DNA of 64,000 nucleotides from Paenibacillus durus ATCC 35681 (GCF_000993825.1 NZ_CP011114.1:2728001-2792000); one strand, 5' to 3'; numbered from the stretch's first letter, positions 24,701 to 33,226 are shown. The notes: generated by a model from the sequence alone, not told the origin. A program made the numbers and translations.

Positions 24701-27159
24701 TTCAGAAGAAATGCGCATGCCTTGTCAGCTTCTTCGGTACGATGGGTCAGATAACCGCATTCGGCATATAATCTATAAATTTCCGAGGTCTGCCGCTCAT
24801 CGTTCTTCCAAGGGCTCTGCTGCAAAAGGGTAAAGGCTGCTTCGAGGAACGAAAATGCGGCGTCATAGCCAAAGGCCGCCTTCGCTTTTTTTGCGGCTTT
24901 CCGATTGAGCTGAATAACTTGATTGATTTCATCCTCTTCGCTGATAAATTCAATCCCTCTATTGATATGCGTTACAATATCTACGAGTGTTTCTTCCATT
25001 TCTCCTGAAGTAAGCTGCTGGAGCAGCAATCTTCCTATTTTCAGATGCAGCTTCTTGCTTGTTTCAACATCGATCATTTGGTAAAAAGACTGCTGAAGCC
25101 GGTCATGCTGAAATCTGAAATAGATGTCAATATCCCGGGCGGCGTCCCCCTTCTCCTCAAGGAGACTGGGCAGCATGGAATAATTCGTATCGGCCGGAAT
25201 GATGATATCCTCATCCACGGCTGTGATCAGAGCCTTGACAATAACCTGCGCCTCGTCATCTGAGATCAGGGACAGCATTTTATAATCGAACTGATTCCCT
25301 ATGGATGCGCATAGTCTCAGAACTCTCTGATCTTCCTCCGGCAGGACCTGCAGCTTCTTCATTAAGAACTCGACGACATTGTCGTTAATATTCAAATCGG
25401 AGATTTGGGCAAGCACCCACTTCCATACGCCTTCCACATCATCAAAAAAAATGAAGCCGTTCTTATACAGCTCATTTAAAACTTCGTTTAAAAAAAAGGA
25501 GTTTCCTTTTGTTCTCAAATAAATAATTTCCGCAAGTTCCTTTACCCTGCCAGGTTCGGTATTAAGCGTATCGGCAATAAAGCTCTCCACATCGCTTTGC
25601 GACAAGGAGCCTAAGGCGATTTTCCCCACTTCCCTGCTTTTTTCAATTTCAGCGATAGACGCAAACAGGGGATGGTTCTCCGGCGCCGCATGCGATCGGT
25701 ACGAGCACACGATGAACAGTTTCCGCAAATGATTACTGAGCACCAGCTTCTCCATAAGCTGCAGGTTCGACAAATCCGCCCATTGAACATCATCCAGAAA
25801 TAAGACCAAAGGTCTGTCATTATTGGTAATCCCCACGATAAAGTTAATGAAGGTCTGAAAGAACCGGTTGATTTCCTCGGCAGGATTCAAAGGCTCAATT
25901 TCCGGCTGAACGCCGATCAGCTTCTCAAGTCCCGGTATGATATTCGTGATCAGAATTCCATTGCCGCCTAGAGCAGTTCCAAGAGACTTCTTCAGGTTCT
26001 TCTTATATTCTTCATCAGGGCTGTCAAGCAGTTGATTGATCAATTTCCCAAAAGCCTGGATCATCGCACTGTATGGGATATTTTGGTTGTACTGATCGAA
26101 CTTTCCTGACACAAACCATCCTTTTTCCTGGCTAATATATTGGTGAAGCTCATTTACCAGAGCGGTCTTGCCTACGCCTGCATCCCCAGTGATCAGCATG
26201 ATTTGCGGGCTGCCTTTCAGGCTTGTTCTAAAAGCTTCTACCAGGCGACCCAGTTCCTCTTCCCTGCCGTAGATTTTCTGCGAAATCCGGAAGATGTTCC
26301 GTTTATCTTCTTGTGCCAGCTCAAAATCACCGGAACCTGCCAGACATTTCTGCAAATCGGCTTTAATGCCATAGGCGCTTCTGTACCTATCTTCCGGCGA
26401 TTTCTCCAACAGCTTCATGATGACGGCGGATAGCGCCCGGGATACCCTGCCCCCGGTTAGCTGATAGGGCGAGACCGCTTCTTTCGCAATAATGGAGTAA
26501 ATTTGATCCAATATGTCGGCTGACTCGAAGGGTCTAATGCCTGTAACCAGTTCATACAGCACAACGCCCAGTGAGTAGAAATCCGTCCGGTAATCAATGT
26601 TCCGGTTCATCCGGCCAGTCTGTTCCGGAGAGACATACAGCAGGCTTCCTTCCAGCACGCCGCTGTTTTGGAATTCCCGCTTTTCTTTCGGCAGCTTAAC
26701 CGCCAGATCGAAATCGATGACCTGTACGACGTCTTTTTCCCGGTCCCATATAATATTGGAAGGTTTGATATCTTTGTGAATGACGTTGTGTTCATGGATG
26801 GCGCCAATGATGTCGACGATCTTGATAACTAGCCGCACAAGAGTGTCCTGATCCGGCTTGTCATCCTCCAAAATCTGTTTCAGCGAACGTCCCTGTATAT
26901 CTTCCAGAACCATGATGAAAAAGCCGCTTTGCTCTTCCAGCTTAAGGGGTTTGATTACGCCTTCGACACATCCGCTCAATTCCCGGAGCATCTTGTATTC
27001 CTGCTTGAATCGCATGACCTCTTCATGCCCGGTAAATTCGGATTTCAGAACCTTTAAAATAACCGTACCCTGGGAGACAGTATCTCTGCATCTGTACACC
27101 GATTTTCTATCATTATCGGAGATCGTTTCTTGTATTAGATAATTCTCTATCACTGTCAT
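21727..27159 (-). CDS. Giant sensor protein: Ser/Thr kinase, AAA ATPase, TPR-like, GAF, PAS, GGDEF
   Basis: 1810 residues, one frame. Residues 1-265: eukaryote-type protein kinase (Lys36, catalytic HKDIKPSN with Asp130, and DFD at 149-151 in place of DFG). Residues about 295-560: AAA_16 ATPase (Walker A GDAGVGKT at 325-332; LVLFLDDVQWAD at about 451-462). About 700-1270: helical repeats, probably TPR-like. About 1310-1480: GAF. About 1490-1620: PAS (YRELVNNMLDGIFIIQDMQ). About 1637-1800: diguanylate cyclase with GGEEF at 1719-1723. The inhibitory RxxD site is KASD, so product feedback may be lost. It likely turns a stress or ligand signal into c-di-GMP and phosphorylation. The upstream membrane protein gene ends 28 bases before it. 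Confidence 0.92.
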   Translation of the reverse strand: MTVIENYLIQETISDNDRKSVYRCRDTVSQGTVILKVLKSEFTGHEEVMRFKQEYKMLRELSGCVEGVIKPLKLEEQSGFFIMVLEDIQGRSLKQILEDDKPDQDTLVRLVIKIVDIIGAIHEHNVIHKDIKPSNIIWDREKDVVQVIDFDLAVKLPKEKREFQNSGVLEGSLLYVSPEQTGRMNRNIDYRTDFYSLGVVLYELVTGIRPFESADILDQIYSIIAKEAVSPYQLTGGRVSRALSAVIMKLLEKSPEDRYRSAYGIKADLQKCLAGSGDFELAQEDKRNIFRISQKIYGREEELGRLVEAFRTSLKGSPQIMLITGDAGVGKTALVNELHQYISQEKGWFVSGKFDQYNQNIPYSAMIQAFGKLINQLLDSPDEEYKKNLKKSLGTALGGNGILITNIIPGLEKLIGVQPEIEPLNPAEEINRFFQTFINFIVGITNNDRPLVLFLDDVQWADLSNLQLMEKLVLSNHLRKLFIVCSYRSHAAPENHPLFASIAEIEKSREVGKIALGSLSQSDVESFIADTLNTEPGRVKELAEIIYLRTKGNSFFLNEVLNELYKNGFIFFDDVEGVWKWVLAQISDLNINDNVVEFLMKKLQVLPEEDQRVLRLCASIGNQFDYKMLSLISDDEAQVIVKALITAVDEDIIIPADTNYSMLPSLLEEKGDAARDIDIYFRFQHDRLQQSFYQMIDVETSKKLHLKIGRLLLQQLTSGEMEETLVDIVTHINRGIEFISEEDEINQVIQLNRKAAKKAKAAFGYDAAFSFLEAAFTLLQQSPWKNDERQTSEIYRLYAECGYLTHRTEEADKACAFLLKQTNDSFAIAQVYEMQANHYTYLGMMKESIASGKRGLRALGIKIPDKPGLASVLKEFLKLKASLRGLTIEEIFGKPEMKDDKIKLIMRLLINIFPPAFISGEANLFALIVLKKAELTLKYGNCPESAIAFIGYSILLSGFGDLKGAFDFGRLGIRINDKFNDLKWRGASHVLYTLFCHAWNEPWDTLHDWFSKSIESSLKTGDLLYLAHACFYVNLWNPTMDIATNLHESKRYIAMIENTKYKEALATAKLARQQFLNLAGEGSNPLSLDSETFSEEAYVRQLEEAKYYSGIAIYYIYKMKLLFTFESYGDSLTYIDKAYGIIGTLAGSAFMEEFSLYTFLNLAYCYKDLNAYGKVKARARMRKEYGRVKKWAAHCPENFLLHERLMKAEWARISGKNELAGKYYDLAIAACEKGNVVRYKALVYELAAKFYNSRHFTEFASYLFRQSLYYYSVWGAKAKVKHINEQYQDIVKYKREYLAGRSVTDSTESIDLNSILLASQAISKEIELNNLLEALMEIVIKNAGAQRGCILLRSNANLLVEGEYRPEDDKITVVVHYHSEDYNLPYSIIHDVEESKETLIYQDAFSEAGLMNDPYIIKHQPKSLVCMPLINHNKTIAIIYLENNLVTGVFTKERMRIINLLSREMVFSLENASLYSDLERSEEKYRELVNNMLDGIFIIQDMQCKFVNTALAQMIGYEMDEMIEQPFDKFIAPAQREEVLALHGKRINGIDTPGEYESRLVHKDGKQEIDVILKAIFINYLNKPAVQGTVKDITERKKAEEELRKHKEHLEELVIERTKELKQNNEELNKNILLIEKISITDELTGLYNRRHFNTIFYREVGRAGVEKGYLAYIMLDIDYYKKYNDRYGHYEGDNVLRRLGGTIKEQAAKASDFVFRLGGEEFGIIVTGLTPEQSFEYAEEIRRSVEELNIPHEMSPGFGYLTVSVGVAAVRVDGLTEKDIYKLADDALYQSKADGRNRVTMLEHKAEHG

Positions 27160-27187
27160 GCCCAGTCCACCTTTTAAGCGTTATCCC

Positions 27188-28339
27188 CTACACTTCGAAA
27201 TCGGCATCAAAGTCAAAAATATACGCTGCAATAAGCCATATTATCCAGCAGTTTACGCCAAAGAACAAATATCCGAAATACCCCAGGATGGGCATCTCCG
27301 AAAAAATATGTATTTTGTCAAGATAGGGAATGGAGTACTTCCAATAATTCGGATTGGTAGGCAAAGAATCATGAAACCATTCGCTTCCAAAATTCCAAAA
27401 TTCCCAAAAGAAGCCATTAAACAGGGTAGCCAGGGCGATTAGGATGAGCGAAGACCAATTGCCATTTTTTATTGGAGTAAAAGGAGTCCAGTACCCTGTT
27501 AAAGCCATAGCCGCGGAAAGAAGAGGAACAAGTGCGACCCAAAGGACCCAGAACAGCACATAAGGATAGTACCCCATGCCAAAAGCCAACCCCAAGCCGA
27601 GAATATAGTATACGAGAAGAAATGTCCGGTTCACCGAAAATTTAGGGCCGCTCCGGTACCGGTTTCTGAACCCTTTGATCGTCTTCAGCAGCAAATACCA
27701 TTCAAAAATGGCGGGCAGAACGGTAGTGTAAGATAAAGAAAACCAAAAGACGTTCCCGAAATTCGTAAAGACTTCATTGTTCGGATAATACCAGTTCTCG
27801 ATGACAAAGAAATTTAGAAACTCAAAGGCAAACCAGCTGAAACAGGAGACGACGGCAAGCAGTTGCATGGTGTGCGGTTTCTTGGAGATGATGGAATTCC
27901 CGTTATTCCGCTTATACACGATGCCGTCCAGAATCAAAATAAAGGCCCACCATAACGGAACGAATGTATAGTATTCAAAGGAAATAAAGTAGTGAACGCG
28001 TCCCCACATGAACAACCAGCTTATTCCAAGCACAGGCAGGCTCCACCAGAACCATACGGGAAAAGGCGTCTTCTTATCGGGTCCGGGCCGACCATCCTCA
28101 GTCTTCTTGAAGCCGAATAGTCCAGGGAAGATCAGGAACAGAGCGATGAATATCGCTACCAATGAAGCCAAGGTAAAATACAGCAGATTGAAGCCCGGGT
28201 CCGCCTCAACTTTCTGAGCGGGAAAATCGCCATACCCTGGCGGAAGCCCCTTCCATTTCACCACACTTCCTATGTACGGCAAGATAAAAATCAAGCTGAA
28301 AGTAACTATAAGTATAAGCTTTTTTTGCCACTTTTTCAC
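27188..28339 (-). CDS. Polytopic membrane protein, unknown function
   Basis: About 383 residues with roughly ten hydrophobic helices and many aromatic residues (FPVWFWWSLPVLGISWLFMW, NVFWFSLSYTTVLPAIFEWY). I recognise no family. I place the start at GTG 28339, eight bases after AAAGG. ATG 28345 or GTG 28348 are alternatives. It is the first gene of an operon with the giant kinase/GGDEF protein (28-base gap), so it may be the membrane partner or sensor of that pathway. That role is inferred from position only. Confidence 0.75.
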   Translation of the reverse strand: MKKWQKKLILIVTFSLIFILPYIGSVVKWKGLPPGYGDFPAQKVEADPGFNLLYFTLASLVAIFIALFLIFPGLFGFKKTEDGRPGPDKKTPFPVWFWWSLPVLGISWLFMWGRVHYFISFEYYTFVPLWWAFILILDGIVYKRNNGNSIISKKPHTMQLLAVVSCFSWFAFEFLNFFVIENWYYPNNEVFTNFGNVFWFSLSYTTVLPAIFEWYLLLKTIKGFRNRYRSGPKFSVNRTFLLVYYILGLGLAFGMGYYPYVLFWVLWVALVPLLSAAMALTGYWTPFTPIKNGNWSSLILIALATLFNGFFWEFWNFGSEWFHDSLPTNPNYWKYSIPYLDKIHIFSEMPILGYFGYLFFGVNCWIIWLIAAYIFDFDADFEV

Positions 28340-28541
28340 CAACATCACCTTTCTTATCGTACAGATGGCGAATACCTGTTGTCTTTATTAACGGCTTAAC
28401 CGGGAGTGCTGTGAAGAGACTTAATAATTTTCATATAAGAATAAGAAATTCTTTATTTTTTATTGTTTTATGTAAAATCATTTACGATATTTAACGTCTC
28501 TCTTACAATCATCTTATATTAATGATGAGATGAGGATGACC

Positions 28542-28982
28542 ATGGACGAGATCGACCGCAGTATTCTGGAAGCGCTGAAGGAGAACAGCCGGACGACCGT
28601 TTCCGATATCAGCAAAAGAGTGAAGCTCTCGATTCCCGCCGTTACGGAGAGAATCCGCAAAATGGACGAGTCCGGAATGATCGAAGAATACACCGTCAAG
28701 ATCAACCGGGCCAAGGCAGGCTACAAGCTGCTGGCGTTCGTGCTGGTCGTCATCGACCGGACGGAGCAAATTCCCGCCTTCCGCGCATTTATATCAGACT
28801 GTGACGAGGTGCTGGAGTGCCACCATCTTGCAGGCGAATTTGACTACTTGCTGAAGGTGCTTGTGGAGGACACCGGAGAGCTGGAGAAATTTTTATCCGA
28901 TAGGCTGAAGCGTGTGCCGGGAGTCATTAGAAGCAATACCATGATTTCCTTGTCTTCACTTAAAGAGAAGTGGAACAGATGA
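28542..28982 (+). CDS. Lrp/AsnC-family regulator
   Basis: I use the ATG at 28542 (MDEIDRSILEALKENSR) behind GATGAGG. Earlier ATGs at 28530 and 28536 are poorly placed. The 146-residue protein has the N-terminal helix-turn-helix (VSDISKRVKLSIPAVTERIR) and a C-terminal RAM/ligand domain (ECHHLAGEFDYLLKVLV). Lrp proteins sense amino acids and often drive an exporter gene. The LysE-type exporter starts 13 bases after its stop, so the two form an operon. Confidence 0.9.
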   Translation: MDEIDRSILEALKENSRTTVSDISKRVKLSIPAVTERIRKMDESGMIEEYTVKINRAKAGYKLLAFVLVVIDRTEQIPAFRAFISDCDEVLECHHLAGEFDYLLKVLVEDTGELEKFLSDRLKRVPGVIRSNTMISLSSLKEKWNR

Positions 28983-28995
28983 ACGGGGGGAGCAC

Positions 28996-29628
28996 ATGAT
29001 ATTCAAGGGATTAAAATTGGGCCTTCTGCTTCAGCTTGCCGTGGGCCCGATTTGTTTGTTTATTTTTCAAGCCGCCTCGCTGCGCGGCTTCGCCGCCGCC
29101 GAAGCGGGAGTCGCCGGCGTAACGCTGGCTGACGCTCTGTTCATTCTCGCCGCGCTGCGGGGGGTTACCCTGCTTGTCGCCAAGCGGAAGCCCGGCAGCA
29201 TTCTTTATATGCTCGGAGCGGGTACGCTTATGGTGTTCGGCCTTAATATGATCGCGGGAATATTCGGGTACAGCCTGCTCCCAGTCCTCCCAATTGCGGA
29301 TGGCTCAGGCCAAGACGGCATGTTTGTCCGCGCTTTTCTGCTGACCGCATCCAATCCGCTGACCCTTCTCTTCTGGACCGGAATCTTTTCGGCAAAGATG
29401 GCTGAGCTAAAGCTGCGGAGCAGCGAGCTGACTTGGTACGGGCTGGGCTGCCTGCTGGCGACCGTTCTGTTTCTGACGGCGGTTGCGCTGCTGGGGCAAC
29501 TGGCTCACCCTCTCGTTACGCCTGCGTTCGCTAAATGGCTGAACTTTCTGACCGGCATCCTGTTTCTCTTCTTCGCTCTCCGGCTCATCGTCAAATGGAT
29601 CTTCAGGTCCGAGGCGCCCACAGCATGA
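28996..29628 (+). CDS. LysE-family amino acid exporter
   Basis: A 210-residue membrane protein with about six helices. It has the family N-terminal glycine/proline signature (GLKLGLLLQLAVGPICLFIF) and a central ASNPLTLLFWTGIF motif typical of LysE/RhtB translocators. It would export an amino acid when the coupled Lrp regulator senses excess. The ATG follows GGGGGAG. Its 3' end overlaps the convergent ynfA-like gene by 26 bases. Confidence 0.9.
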   Translation: MIFKGLKLGLLLQLAVGPICLFIFQAASLRGFAAAEAGVAGVTLADALFILAALRGVTLLVAKRKPGSILYMLGAGTLMVFGLNMIAGIFGYSLLPVLPIADGSGQDGMFVRAFLLTASNPLTLLFWTGIFSAKMAELKLRSSELTWYGLGCLLATVLFLTAVALLGQLAHPLVTPAFAKWLNFLTGILFLFFALRLIVKWIFRSEAPTA

Positions 29629-29929
29629 TGCTGACACCGGCCATACAGACCGCTGCGCCGATCCAATCGTACAGGTCGGGTGTCTTTTTGTCGACAAGCC
29701 ATCCCCATAACACAGCCAGCACAATAAAGACACCGCCATAGGCCGCATACACGCGTCCAAAGCCGGGGAAGCGCTGGAAGGTTGGAATGATGCCGTACAC
29801 GATAAGGATCAGCGCCCCGGCAATACCGAACCAGAGCGGCCTGGATTCCCGCAGCCACAGCCACACCAGGTAACCGCCGCCGATTTCCGCCAGTCCCGCC
29901 AAAATAAACAACAGTATAGATATTATCAT
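29603..29929 (-). CDS. YnfA/UPF0060 family membrane protein
   Basis: A 108-residue protein with four hydrophobic helices. Family landmarks include LAGLAEIGGGYLVWLWLRE near the start and GRVYAAYGGVFIVLAVLWGW in the middle. YnfA is a small multidrug-resistance-like transporter in the DMT superfamily, proposed to pump cations or dyes. The ATG at 29929 follows AGGGGCGA. It is monocistronic and convergent with the lysE-type gene, overlapping it by 26 bases. Confidence 0.93.
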   Translation of the reverse strand: MIISILLFILAGLAEIGGGYLVWLWLRESRPLWFGIAGALILIVYGIIPTFQRFPGFGRVYAAYGGVFIVLAVLWGWLVDKKTPDLYDWIGAAVCMAGVSIMLWAPRT

Positions 29930-30221
29930 TTGATCGCCCCTTCTTCCGGAGTTTGGAAATTCCGCAATTCAGTTTCCGCCGATTCCGGAACTCTTTCCTA
30001 TTTTCTCTTTCTGAAATTTTGGTAATAGTATTCGAGTTATGTTCAGAAAATCCTCCATAATGTCACAATTGACGAGATATTGTCGGTTTTACTTCCCGGT
30101 TGCTGCAATCTGACATAAAACATTTGGTTGAAGCTTGCACCGCCTTTTGACATAATGAGTGAAATAAACAATTTACGCTCGTAATAGGGCGGATAGCTAT
30201 GGAGACAAGGGGGAAGCAGCA

Positions 30222-30491
30222 TTGAAAGGAATCATTACTGTACTCGGAAAAGACAAGGTGGGCATTATTGCCAAGGTATGCACGTATCTGGCGGAGAGAA
30301 ATGTGAACATTCTGGATATTTCCCAGACGATAGTCCAAGATTACTTCAACATGATGATGATTGTCGATATTTCGCAAGCGGCGAAATCCACCGAGGTTCT
30401 GGTAGAAGAGCTGCAGCAGATCGGCGAGGAGATTGGCGTGGAAATCAAGCTGCAGCATGAGGATATTTTCAATATTATGCACCGTATTTAA
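30222..30491 (+). CDS. ACT-domain protein (UPF0237)
   Basis: An 89-residue protein consisting of one ACT domain (ITVLGKDKVGIIAKVCTYLA, then ERNVNILDISQTIVQDYFNM). The start is a TTG at 30222 with GGGAAG upstream. ACT domains bind amino acids or other small ligands and often regulate enzymes. It lies 58 bases before a UPF0210/DUF711 gene, a widely conserved pair in Firmicutes, which suggests the ACT protein regulates or accompanies that protein. Confidence 0.92.
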   Translation: MKGIITVLGKDKVGIIAKVCTYLAERNVNILDISQTIVQDYFNMMMIVDISQAAKSTEVLVEELQQIGEEIGVEIKLQHEDIFNIMHRI

Positions 30492-30549
30492 GGCGCTATA
30501 GCCGATTCATACAGACTTTTTAATGATAAACGCAAGCGGGAGGGTTACC

Positions 30550-31908
30550 ATGATTTCATTGGTGGAAGTACAAGAAACGAATAAAATGATCCGCGAAATG
30601 AACCTGGACGTGCGGACCATTACCATGGGCATCAGCCTGATGGATTGCGCGCATACGGATTTGAAAGTGTTTAACCAGAAGATCTATGACAAGATCACCA
30701 AATCCGCAGAGAAGCTGGTAAAGACCGGTGAAGATCTGGAAAAACAGTTCGGCGTTCCTATTGTCAATAAACGGATTTCGGTTACGCCTATCTCCATTGC
30801 GGCGGGCTCTCTGAATACGGACAGCTATGTTCCGGTTGCGGAAGCTTTGGACAAGGCGGCCAAGGAAGTTGGCGTCAACTTCATCGGCGGATTCTCCGCG
30901 CTTGTGCAGAAGGGCTGCACGACGGGCGACCGCAAGCTGATCGAGAGCATTCCCGAAGCGCTCGCCGTAACGGAAAGAGTATGCTCCTCCGTCAATGTCG
31001 GCTCGTCGCGCAGCGGCATCAACATGGACGCTGTCAAGCTGATGGGTGATATTATCCGTCAGACCGCAGAGCGTACGGCGGACCGCGACTCTATCGGCTG
31101 CGCGAAGCTGGTTGTATTCTGCAACGCCGTTGAGGACAACCCTTTCATGGCCGGCGCTTTCCACGGTGTAGGCGAACGGGAATGTGTCATTAACGTAGGC
31201 GTCAGCGGCCCCGGAGTTGTCAAACGGGCCTTGGAGGAAGTGAAAGGAAAGGATTTCGAGACGTTGTGCGAGACAATCAAGCGGACCGCTTTCAAGGTGA
31301 CCCGTGTCGGTCAGCTCGTAGCCCAGGAAGCATCGAAGCGTCTCGGCGTGCCATTCGGCATTATCGACCTGTCGCTGGCGCCGACGCCGCTGATCGGGGA
31401 TTCCATCGCGGAAATCTTCCAGGTAATGGGCCTTGAAGAGGCGGGAGCGCCCGGAACGACGGCGGCCCTCGCCATCCTCAACGACAATGTTAAGAAAGGC
31501 GGCGTCATGGCTTCCTCCTATGTTGGCGGACTTAGCGGCGCATTCATTCCCGTCAGCGAAGACCATGGCATGATTCAAGCCGTTCAGCGCGGAGCGCTGA
31601 CGCTGGAGAAGCTTGAAGCGATGACCTGCGTCTGCTCGGTGGGACTTGATATGATCGCCATTCCGGGCGACACGTCCAAGGAGACAATCTCCGGCATCAT
31701 CGCCGACGAAGCCGCGATCGGCATGGTCAACAACAAGACAACAGCCGTTCGTATCATCCCCGTGATTGGCAAGAGTGTCGGCGAAATGGTCGAATTCGGC
31801 GGTCTGCTCGGCTATGCTCCGATCATGCCTGTCAACTCCTTTAACTGCGCGGGCTTTATCGACCGGGGCGGCCGGATTCCCGCCCCGATCCACAGCTTCA
31901 AGAACTAA
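30550..31908 (+). CDS. PFL family protein (UPF0210/DUF711)
   Basis: I place the start at ATG 30550 ([14 protein letters not shown]) behind GGGAGGG. An ATG at 30523 has no ribosome site. The 452-residue cytosolic protein has the DUF711 N-terminal segment [16 protein letters not shown] and glycine-rich [17 protein letters not shown]. The family shares the pyruvate-formate-lyase fold, but its activity is unknown. It pairs with the ACT-domain gene upstream, and a strong terminator follows. Confidence 0.93.
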   Translation: MISLVEVQETNKMIREMNLDVRTITMGISLMDCAHTDLKVFNQKIYDKITKSAEKLVKTGEDLEKQFGVPIVNKRISVTPISIAAGSLNTDSYVPVAEALDKAAKEVGVNFIGGFSALVQKGCTTGDRKLIESIPEALAVTERVCSSVNVGSSRSGINMDAVKLMGDIIRQTAERTADRDSIGCAKLVVFCNAVEDNPFMAGAFHGVGERECVINVGVSGPGVVKRALEEVKGKDFETLCETIKRTAFKVTRVGQLVAQEASKRLGVPFGIIDLSLAPTPLIGDSIAEIFQVMGLEEAGAPGTTAALAILNDNVKKGGVMASSYVGGLSGAFIPVSEDHGMIQAVQRGALTLEKLEAMTCVCSVGLDMIAIPGDTSKETISGIIADEAAIGMVNNKTTAVRIIPVIGKSVGEMVEFGGLLGYAPIMPVNSFNCAGFIDRGGRIPAPIHSFKN

Positions 31909-31977
31909 AGCCGGACCGCGAACCTGGCCCGGCTCAGGCGCTGCCGGCCGCTTGAGCGCCGCGCCGGAAGGCCACAA

Positions 31978-32024
31978 AGCCTCCGATCCATCGCTGATTG
32001 CTGCGATGGATCAGAGGCTTTTTT
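31978..32024 (+). terminator. Intrinsic terminator after the UPF0210 gene
   Basis: GATCCATCGC (31985-31994) pairs with GCGATGGATC (32003-32012), extended by CCTC/GAGG arms, and is followed by CTTTTTTCG. Bases 32025-32175 show no gene. Confidence 0.85.
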
Positions 32025-32175
32025 CGATTGGAGCGGGCTGACCTGGATGGCCCCCCTCCCTGATGCCAATTACCGGTTCCCGGCCTGACCGGAACGACAT
32101 GACCAGCGATTGTTCGATGACTGGAACAGCCCGCTGCCGGTTAATCCACGAAGCCCGCTTTATATTCCTGGACCG

Positions 32176-32838
32176 TCACAGCTGCTGCGCAGCGGACGGG
32201 TAAACTCCAGGCGGGGAGCAGGAGATGGAGGTGAAGAAGCGGTGATATTTGGCGCACTGCTCCAGCAGCTTGCCGATCTCTCCCTTTCGCGCCAGCGTTG
32301 TCAGACCGGCGCGGGCCAGCCGCTCGGCCGGTCCGGGACCGATCGCGGCGCAGAGAACGATGGAGCAATCCTGCAGCAGCGCCACCGTCTCATCCAGAAT
32401 CGCCTCCTTGTCAGATTCCCCGCATTCGGCCTTGCCGTTGCAATAAGCCTGAATCCGCCGAACCCCCAGCAGCTTCTGCTCTTGCCCGGACACCTCGTAG
32501 ACAAGAAACTCGCGTGCATGTCCAAAATGTACATTCACCTGGCCCCCGCCGCGCGTCGCCACGGCGATGCGCATACTACCGCGCCCTACTTGCTCTTCCG
32601 CATTGGCTTCTCGCTGCTTGCGCTCCTCTGCCGTCCGGTCCAGCCGGATAAGCAGCTCCTCGCGTGCTGCCAGGTCGTATTCCCGGGCCTGCGTGTTCTC
32701 GGTCTTGACGCCAAGATCATCGCCAATCAGCCCTACCGAGTCGATATTGCATTTCGGCGCTACCGCCACATGCATGCGGGCAAAATAATGATGCGCCATC
32801 TCGTCGTAACAAGGATGCCGTGATTCGTTCGCCAACAC
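32176..32838 (-). CDS. NifB-like protein lacking the radical SAM core (in-frame deletion)
   Basis: I place the start at GTG 32838, five bases after AAAGGTGG, giving 220 residues. Residues 8-32 (HPCYDEMAHHYFARMHVAVA, then PKCNI) match the N-terminus of NifB, the radical SAM enzyme that makes the nitrogenase cofactor precursor NifB-co. In NifB the CxxxCxxC cluster and about 230 residues follow. Here the sequence jumps to DSVGLIGDDLG, which matches the segment after the SAM barrel (ADAVGLLGED). Residues 89-195 are the NifX/NifB C-terminal cofactor-binding domain (MRIAVATRGGGQVNVHFGHA). The frame is open with good translation signals. It is either a recent pseudogene that kept its frame or a trimmed cofactor carrier. 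Confidence 0.8.
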   Translation of the reverse strand: MLANESRHPCYDEMAHHYFARMHVAVAPKCNIDSVGLIGDDLGVKTENTQAREYDLAAREELLIRLDRTAEERKQREANAEEQVGRGSMRIAVATRGGGQVNVHFGHAREFLVYEVSGQEQKLLGVRRIQAYCNGKAECGESDKEAILDETVALLQDCSIVLCAAIGPGPAERLARAGLTTLARKGEIGKLLEQCAKYHRFFTSISCSPPGVYPSAAQQL

Positions 32839-32999
32839 GAAGACCACCTTTCAGTTAATTTGTCCAGCCTCGCCCGGATGACGATGCGGTAATTGCACCA
32901 AGCATTATTCTCTTAAAATAGACTTGAAACGAGCGGCAGTGCGTTCACCTCAAGCCTCCGGTAAAACCGGTTGGCTCTGGAATCCGCTAACCCGCTAAA

Positions 33000-33088
33000 G
33001 CGACAAAAGCCGGACAACTGCCGCTGCAGTCATCCGGCTTCCTTACATTCGGTCGGCCGTGTTCTTTATCCTATAATCCACATATGCT
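33000..33088 (-). ncRNA. Attenuated leader or small RNA upstream of the NifB-like gene
   Basis: A perfect-consensus promoter (33095-33123) would start transcription near 33088. An intrinsic terminator (33007-33040, minus-strand T tract at 33008-33005) would stop it about 85 nt later with no ORF between. Read-through would reach the NifB-like gene after another ~165 nt containing a further hairpin (CCGGTTTTACCGG). It may be a leader attenuator or riboswitch-like control, or a free-standing small RNA. No known RNA family was recognised. Confidence 0.4.
33007..33040 (-). terminator. Intrinsic terminator in the NifB-like leader
   Basis: AAGCCGGA (33007-33014) pairs with TCCGGCTT (33033-33040) and ACTGC with GCAGT inside. 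The minus strand then reads TTTTG. Confidence 0.65.
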
Positions 33089-33094
33089 TAAGGT

Positions 33095-33123
33095 ATTATA
33101 GAACGAGCCCCAGTTTCTGTCAA
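33095..33123 (-). promoter_or_regulatory. Perfect-consensus sigma-A promoter toward the NifB-like gene
   Basis: On the minus strand TTGACA (33123-33118) and TATAAT (33100-33095) are 17 bases apart, matching the consensus at every position. Confidence 0.85.
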
Positions 33124-33226
33124 CGGCGAAAGTAACAAATCCATGGAAAAGCAGCGGCGAGCGGCAGTGACTGATGAATGTTCTTGATTCCGTCAAATTC
33201 GGATTCTTATCCAGCCAGTAACTCTA

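Noticed and set aside
30556..31977. 473-codon minus-strand frame opposite the UPF0210 gene
   Set aside because: The conserved UPF0210 protein is on the plus strand. The antisense product is compositionally odd (many R, H and D) and lacks start signals.
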